Shown here piece after piece: positions 61,810-64,000 of a DNA stretch of 64,000 bases. The notes under the pieces were generated by a model. The model was given only the letters and a program-made list of their open reading frames with translations. It was not told the origin of the DNA and did not search any database. The stretch is from Streptomyces sp. ASQP_92 (lineage in GTDB: Bacteria > Actinomycetota > Actinomycetes > Streptomycetales > Streptomycetaceae): NCBI RefSeq assembly GCF_025399895.1, contig NZ_JAODUA010000001.1:930001-994000 (forward strand), written 5' to 3'. The translations under genes and the position numbers were made by a program. The stretch's first letter is position 1. Every line of letters begins with the position of its first letter.

Positions 61810-63042
61810 GTGGCAGGTCATGGGCTGGGGCGAGGGACGCGGCGCGGCCGGGCGGCGGGGGGCGCGCTCGTGGTGCTGCTGTGCGCCACGTCCTGCTCGG
61901 CGCCCGGGGCGGCGTCCGACGGCACCCGGGGCGAGGTGCAGCAGGTTCTGGACCGGCGCGCGGCCGCGGTCCTGAAGCACGACGCGAGCGGCTATCTGGC
62001 GGCCGTCGACCCCGCGGCCTCCGCTCTGCGGGCGGCCCAGGGCGCCGAGTTCACCAACCTCGCGCAGGTACCGCTGGCCTCCTGGGCCTACCAGGTCACC
62101 GGGGTGGACCACAAGGGCGCCGGCGCCACCGCCCAGGTCGATCTGCGCTACCGGATCCAGGGCTATGACTCCGCGCCCGTGACGGCGGCGCGCACCCTGA
62201 CGCTGAACCGGCGCGGCGGGACCTGGTACGTCACCGGCGACCGGCCCGCGCCCGGCGCCGCCCAACCGCTGTGGCAGCAGGGCCCGGTCACCGTCGTGCG
62301 GGGCGCCCGCAGCCTGATCCTCGGGGTGGGCCAGGAACCGGCGAAGCTGCACGAGATCGCGGCGGCGGAGGATGCCGCCGTGCCCACGGTGTCGGCGGCC
62401 TGGCCGGGGACCTGGGCGCGCCGGGTCGTCGTCCTCGTACCGGCGTCCCTGGACGGCATGGCCGCGCTGCTCGGCGCGCCCGCCGCCTCCTACCGGGGCA
62501 TCGCGGCCGTGACCACCGGCGAGGCGGGCGGCGCCGGGGCCGCCCCGGCGGACCGGGTGATCGTGAATCCGGACGCGTACGCGGTCCTCGGCGATCTGGG
62601 CCGCCGTGTCGTCCTCGCCCACGAGACCACCCATGTCGCCACCCGCGCCCACACCTCGCCCGCCACCCCGATGTGGCTCTCGGAGGGATACGCGGACTGG
62701 GTCGGCTACCGCGACACCGGCCGCACCGCGCCGCAGGCCGCCCCCGAACTCCTCAAGGCCGTCCGCGCGGGCGACCTCCCCGCCGGCCTCCCCTCGGACG
62801 CCGACTTCGGCTTCGACGGCGGCGCGGACCGCCTGGCGAAGGCGTACGAGAGCGGCTGGCTGGCCTGTCGCATGATCGCCGAGAACTGGGGCGAGGCCGC
62901 CCTGGCCCGCTTCTACACCGAGGTCGGCGACCAGCCCCACCGCGAGGGCGCCCTCGAGAAGGCCATGAGCGACCAACTGGGCCTGTCACCAAGGGAGTTC
63001 ACGACCCGGTGGCGCGAGTACGTACGGTCCCGACTGGCCTGA
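61810..63042 (+). CDS. Metallopeptidase-like lipoprotein (HExxH type)
   Basis: A 410-aa exported protein with an N-terminal hydrophobic stretch and a probable lipobox (CATSC, C29). The N-terminal half resembles an NTF2-like fold; the C-terminal half has the zinc motif LAHETTHVATRAH with the downstream WLSEGYADWVGY, the gluzincin pattern of HExxH-x-E peptidases. It follows the NlpC/P60 gene by 16 bp and may belong to the same cell-wall unit. The substrate is unknown. Start GTG at 61810. Confidence 0.85.
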   Translation: MAGHGLGRGTRRGRAAGGALVVLLCATSCSAPGAASDGTRGEVQQVLDRRAAAVLKHDASGYLAAVDPAASALRAAQGAEFTNLAQVPLASWAYQVTGVDHKGAGATAQVDLRYRIQGYDSAPVTAARTLTLNRRGGTWYVTGDRPAPGAAQPLWQQGPVTVVRGARSLILGVGQEPAKLHEIAAAEDAAVPTVSAAWPGTWARRVVVLVPASLDGMAALLGAPAASYRGIAAVTTGEAGGAGAAPADRVIVNPDAYAVLGDLGRRVVLAHETTHVATRAHTSPATPMWLSEGYADWVGYRDTGRTAPQAAPELLKAVRAGDLPAGLPSDADFGFDGGADRLAKAYESGWLACRMIAENWGEAALARFYTEVGDQPHREGALEKAMSDQLGLSPREFTTRWREYVRSRLA

Positions 63043-63573
63043 TCAGCGCCCGCCCCCCAGTTCCTCGATCGTCTCGGCCAGCCACGCCTTCTCCTCCGCG
63101 CCGGTGGCCCGCGCGATCCGCAGCATGCCCCGGCGGAATGGATCGGGCGCCCGCTCGACCGTGACGGGCTCGCCCTCGCGGTAGAAGAAGCTCGCGGGCG
63201 TTTCGAGGAAGGTCTGCCGCCGGACGAGGACGGCCGCCTGTTCGGCGGGGTCGGGCAGATGCCGCAGGAAGGCGAGCAGGGTGAAGAAGCGCTGGCCGTC
63301 GGTGATCTCGACGTCCTTGGGGTGCCGCAGCCGCTCCAGGAGGGCGGCCCGGCCCGCGTCGGTGAGGGACAGGATCCGCCGGGGGGCGGCCCCGCTGCCC
63401 GCCTCGGTGCGCTGCTCCAGGACGCCGGCCTTCACCAGGCGTGTGAGGGCCGGGTAGAGCGCCCCGTCGCTGACCGGCCGGATGTGGCCGCTGAGGCCCT
63501 TGATGCGCTCCTTGAGCTCATAGCCGTGCAGCGGCTCCTCGTACAGGAAGCCCAGGATCGACAGCTCCAGCAT
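63043..63573 (-). CDS. PadR family transcriptional regulator
   Basis: A 176-aa regulator. The N-terminal winged helix is typical (LELSILGFLYEEPLHGYELK, DGALYPALTRLVKAGVLEQR), and a C-terminal helical domain serves dimerisation. It is divergent from the MATE transporter gene, with two palindromic operators between, so it probably represses the pump and itself until a ligand binds. Its stop abuts that of the lipoprotein gene. Confidence 0.95.
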   Translation of the reverse strand: MLELSILGFLYEEPLHGYELKERIKGLSGHIRPVSDGALYPALTRLVKAGVLEQRTEAGSGAAPRRILSLTDAGRAALLERLRHPKDVEITDGQRFFTLLAFLRHLPDPAEQAAVLVRRQTFLETPASFFYREGEPVTVERAPDPFRRGMLRIARATGAEEKAWLAETIEELGGGR

Positions 63574-63610
63574 GGCGCCCCTCGTCTTGTCCGGTTGCCG
63601 GAGCTCATGG

Positions 63611-63642
63611 TACCTCTTATCGAGTTACCTCGAATCGAGGTA
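63611..63642. promoter_or_regulatory. Tandem PadR operators
   Basis: TACCTCGAATCGAGGTA (63626-63642) is a perfect 8+1+8 inverted repeat. TACCTCTTATCGAGTTA (63611-63627) is the same 17-mer with three changes, overlapping it by two bases. They lie between the divergent PadR and MATE genes. Confidence 0.75.
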
Positions 63643-63663
63643 TTGGTCGACGGGGGAGAGCTC

Positions 63664-64000
63664 ATGGAGGCGACCGCTCACCGCAGGCGGCTGGTGTCGC
63701 TCGCGTTTCCGGTCTACGGCGAACTCATGGCCGGGGTCGCGGCCGGGATCATCAACACGGTCTGGGTGGCCCGCCTGGGCGGGGACGCCGTGGCCGCGGT
63801 CGCCGTCGCGACCAACGTCGAGAACATGCTGCTCGGCGTCGCCCTGATGGCCGGGTCGGGCACGACCGTGCTGCTCGCCCGGGCCAGGGGAGCGGGAGAG
63901 CCGGGCGCGGTGCGGGCGGCCGTGCGGGGCGGCTGGGCGCTGTGGGCGCTGCTCGCCCCGGCCGTCGCGATCGGCACCTTCCTGGGGCGGGAGCCGATCG
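63664..64000 (+). CDS. MATE family efflux transporter (partial)
   Basis: The N-terminal 112 residues of a multidrug/toxin extrusion protein, cut by the window end. It begins METAHRR-like (MEATAHRRRLVSLAFPVY) and has NTVWVARLGGDAVAAVAVA and NVENMLLGVALMAG, the usual first helices of MATE proteins. The ATG at 63664 follows GGGGGAGAGCTC. Divergent from padR, with the tandem operators in between; probably drug export controlled by that regulator. Confidence 0.88.
   Translation, partial: MEATAHRRRLVSLAFPVYGELMAGVAAGIINTVWVARLGGDAVAAVAVATNVENMLLGVALMAGSGTTVLLARARGAGEPGAVRAAVRGGWALWALLAPAVAIGTFLGREPI

Noticed and set aside
1..64000. tRNA genes, integrases, transposases and CRISPR arrays
   Set aside because: Looked for on both strands and none recognised; gene content is core chromosomal.

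Overview
The window is chromosomal DNA from a high-GC actinomycete, almost certainly a Streptomyces. The codon bias is strong (G or C at the third position), GTG starts are frequent, and stop/start overlaps of the ATGA or GTGA type are common. The gene content is the conserved Streptomyces core block running from trpD-qcrBAC-cta through nadA, pspA and cobalamin genes to pepA-lpd-sucB and aceE (compared with S. coelicolor from memory, not by alignment). I see no rRNA, tRNA, CRISPR array, integrase or insertion sequence.

Layout. 1-4.1 kb: an SDR oxidoreductase, a DUF4240 protein, and two paralogous GntR-type regulators flanking a 75-aa two-helix membrane protein. 4.1-12 kb: a two-domain VOC protein; aceE (E1) with a probable operator inside its promoter and an FCD-type GntR gene upstream; then the E2 (sucB type) and lpd genes. 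12.2-13.7 kb: pepA. 13.9-20.7 kb: a five-gene exopolysaccharide locus (see below). 20.7-27.2 kb: cobS, cobT and an MBL-CobU fusion, interleaved with a lysyltransferase-type (DUF2156) membrane protein, a rhomboid-like protein and an unknown membrane protein. 27.2-33.4 kb: a small conserved protein, an HtrA-like protease, a methyltransferase, a DUF3043 protein, pspA-pspAA and a NarL-type two-component pair. 33.6-43.2 kb: an RND transporter, nadA, an erpA-type Fe-S insertion gene, a serine/proline/glycine-rich anchored protein, a PfkB kinase and a cysteine desulfurase-TusA fusion. 43.4-52.7 kb: aa3 oxidase genes ctaCDF, an L,D-transpeptidase, a receiver-like protein, then ctaE-qcrCAB. 52.9-55.8 kb: trpD, a SAM-IV-type riboswitch leader and a class-V aminotransferase. 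55.9-56.4 kb: a tandem ~157-bp repeat. 56.4-64 kb: an Lrp/AsnC ligand-domain protein, rhomboid protease, zinc-ribbon protein, NYN-domain protein, two tandem NlpC/P60 hydrolases, a metallopeptidase-like lipoprotein, and a divergent PadR/MATE pair with tandem operators.

The most interesting region is 14.0-20.7 kb. It encodes a secreted Agd3/PelA-like deacetylase, a PelF/Gtb3-like GT4 glycosyltransferase, a 12-helix membrane protein with PelG-like topology, a spherulin-4 (GH135, Sph3-like) protein and a GH114 (Ega3-like) lipoprotein. Together these match most of the enzyme classes of the Aspergillus galactosaminogalactan cluster and overlap the bacterial Pel system. I infer that this actinomycete makes, partly de-N-acetylates and trims an alpha-1,4-linked (N-acetyl)galactosamine-type polymer.

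The respiratory genes form one functional unit, the bc1-aa3 supercomplex: CtaC/D/E/F with QcrA/B/C, where diheme QcrC replaces a soluble cytochrome c. AceE, the E2 protein and Lpd supply acetyl-CoA. NadA, ErpA and the desulfurase-TusA fusion point to Fe-S and sulfur handling. Several regulatory elements are visible directly: the SAM-IV riboswitch, the PadR double operator, the aceE promoter/operator, an inverted repeat over the ctaE start, and many intrinsic terminators between convergent genes.
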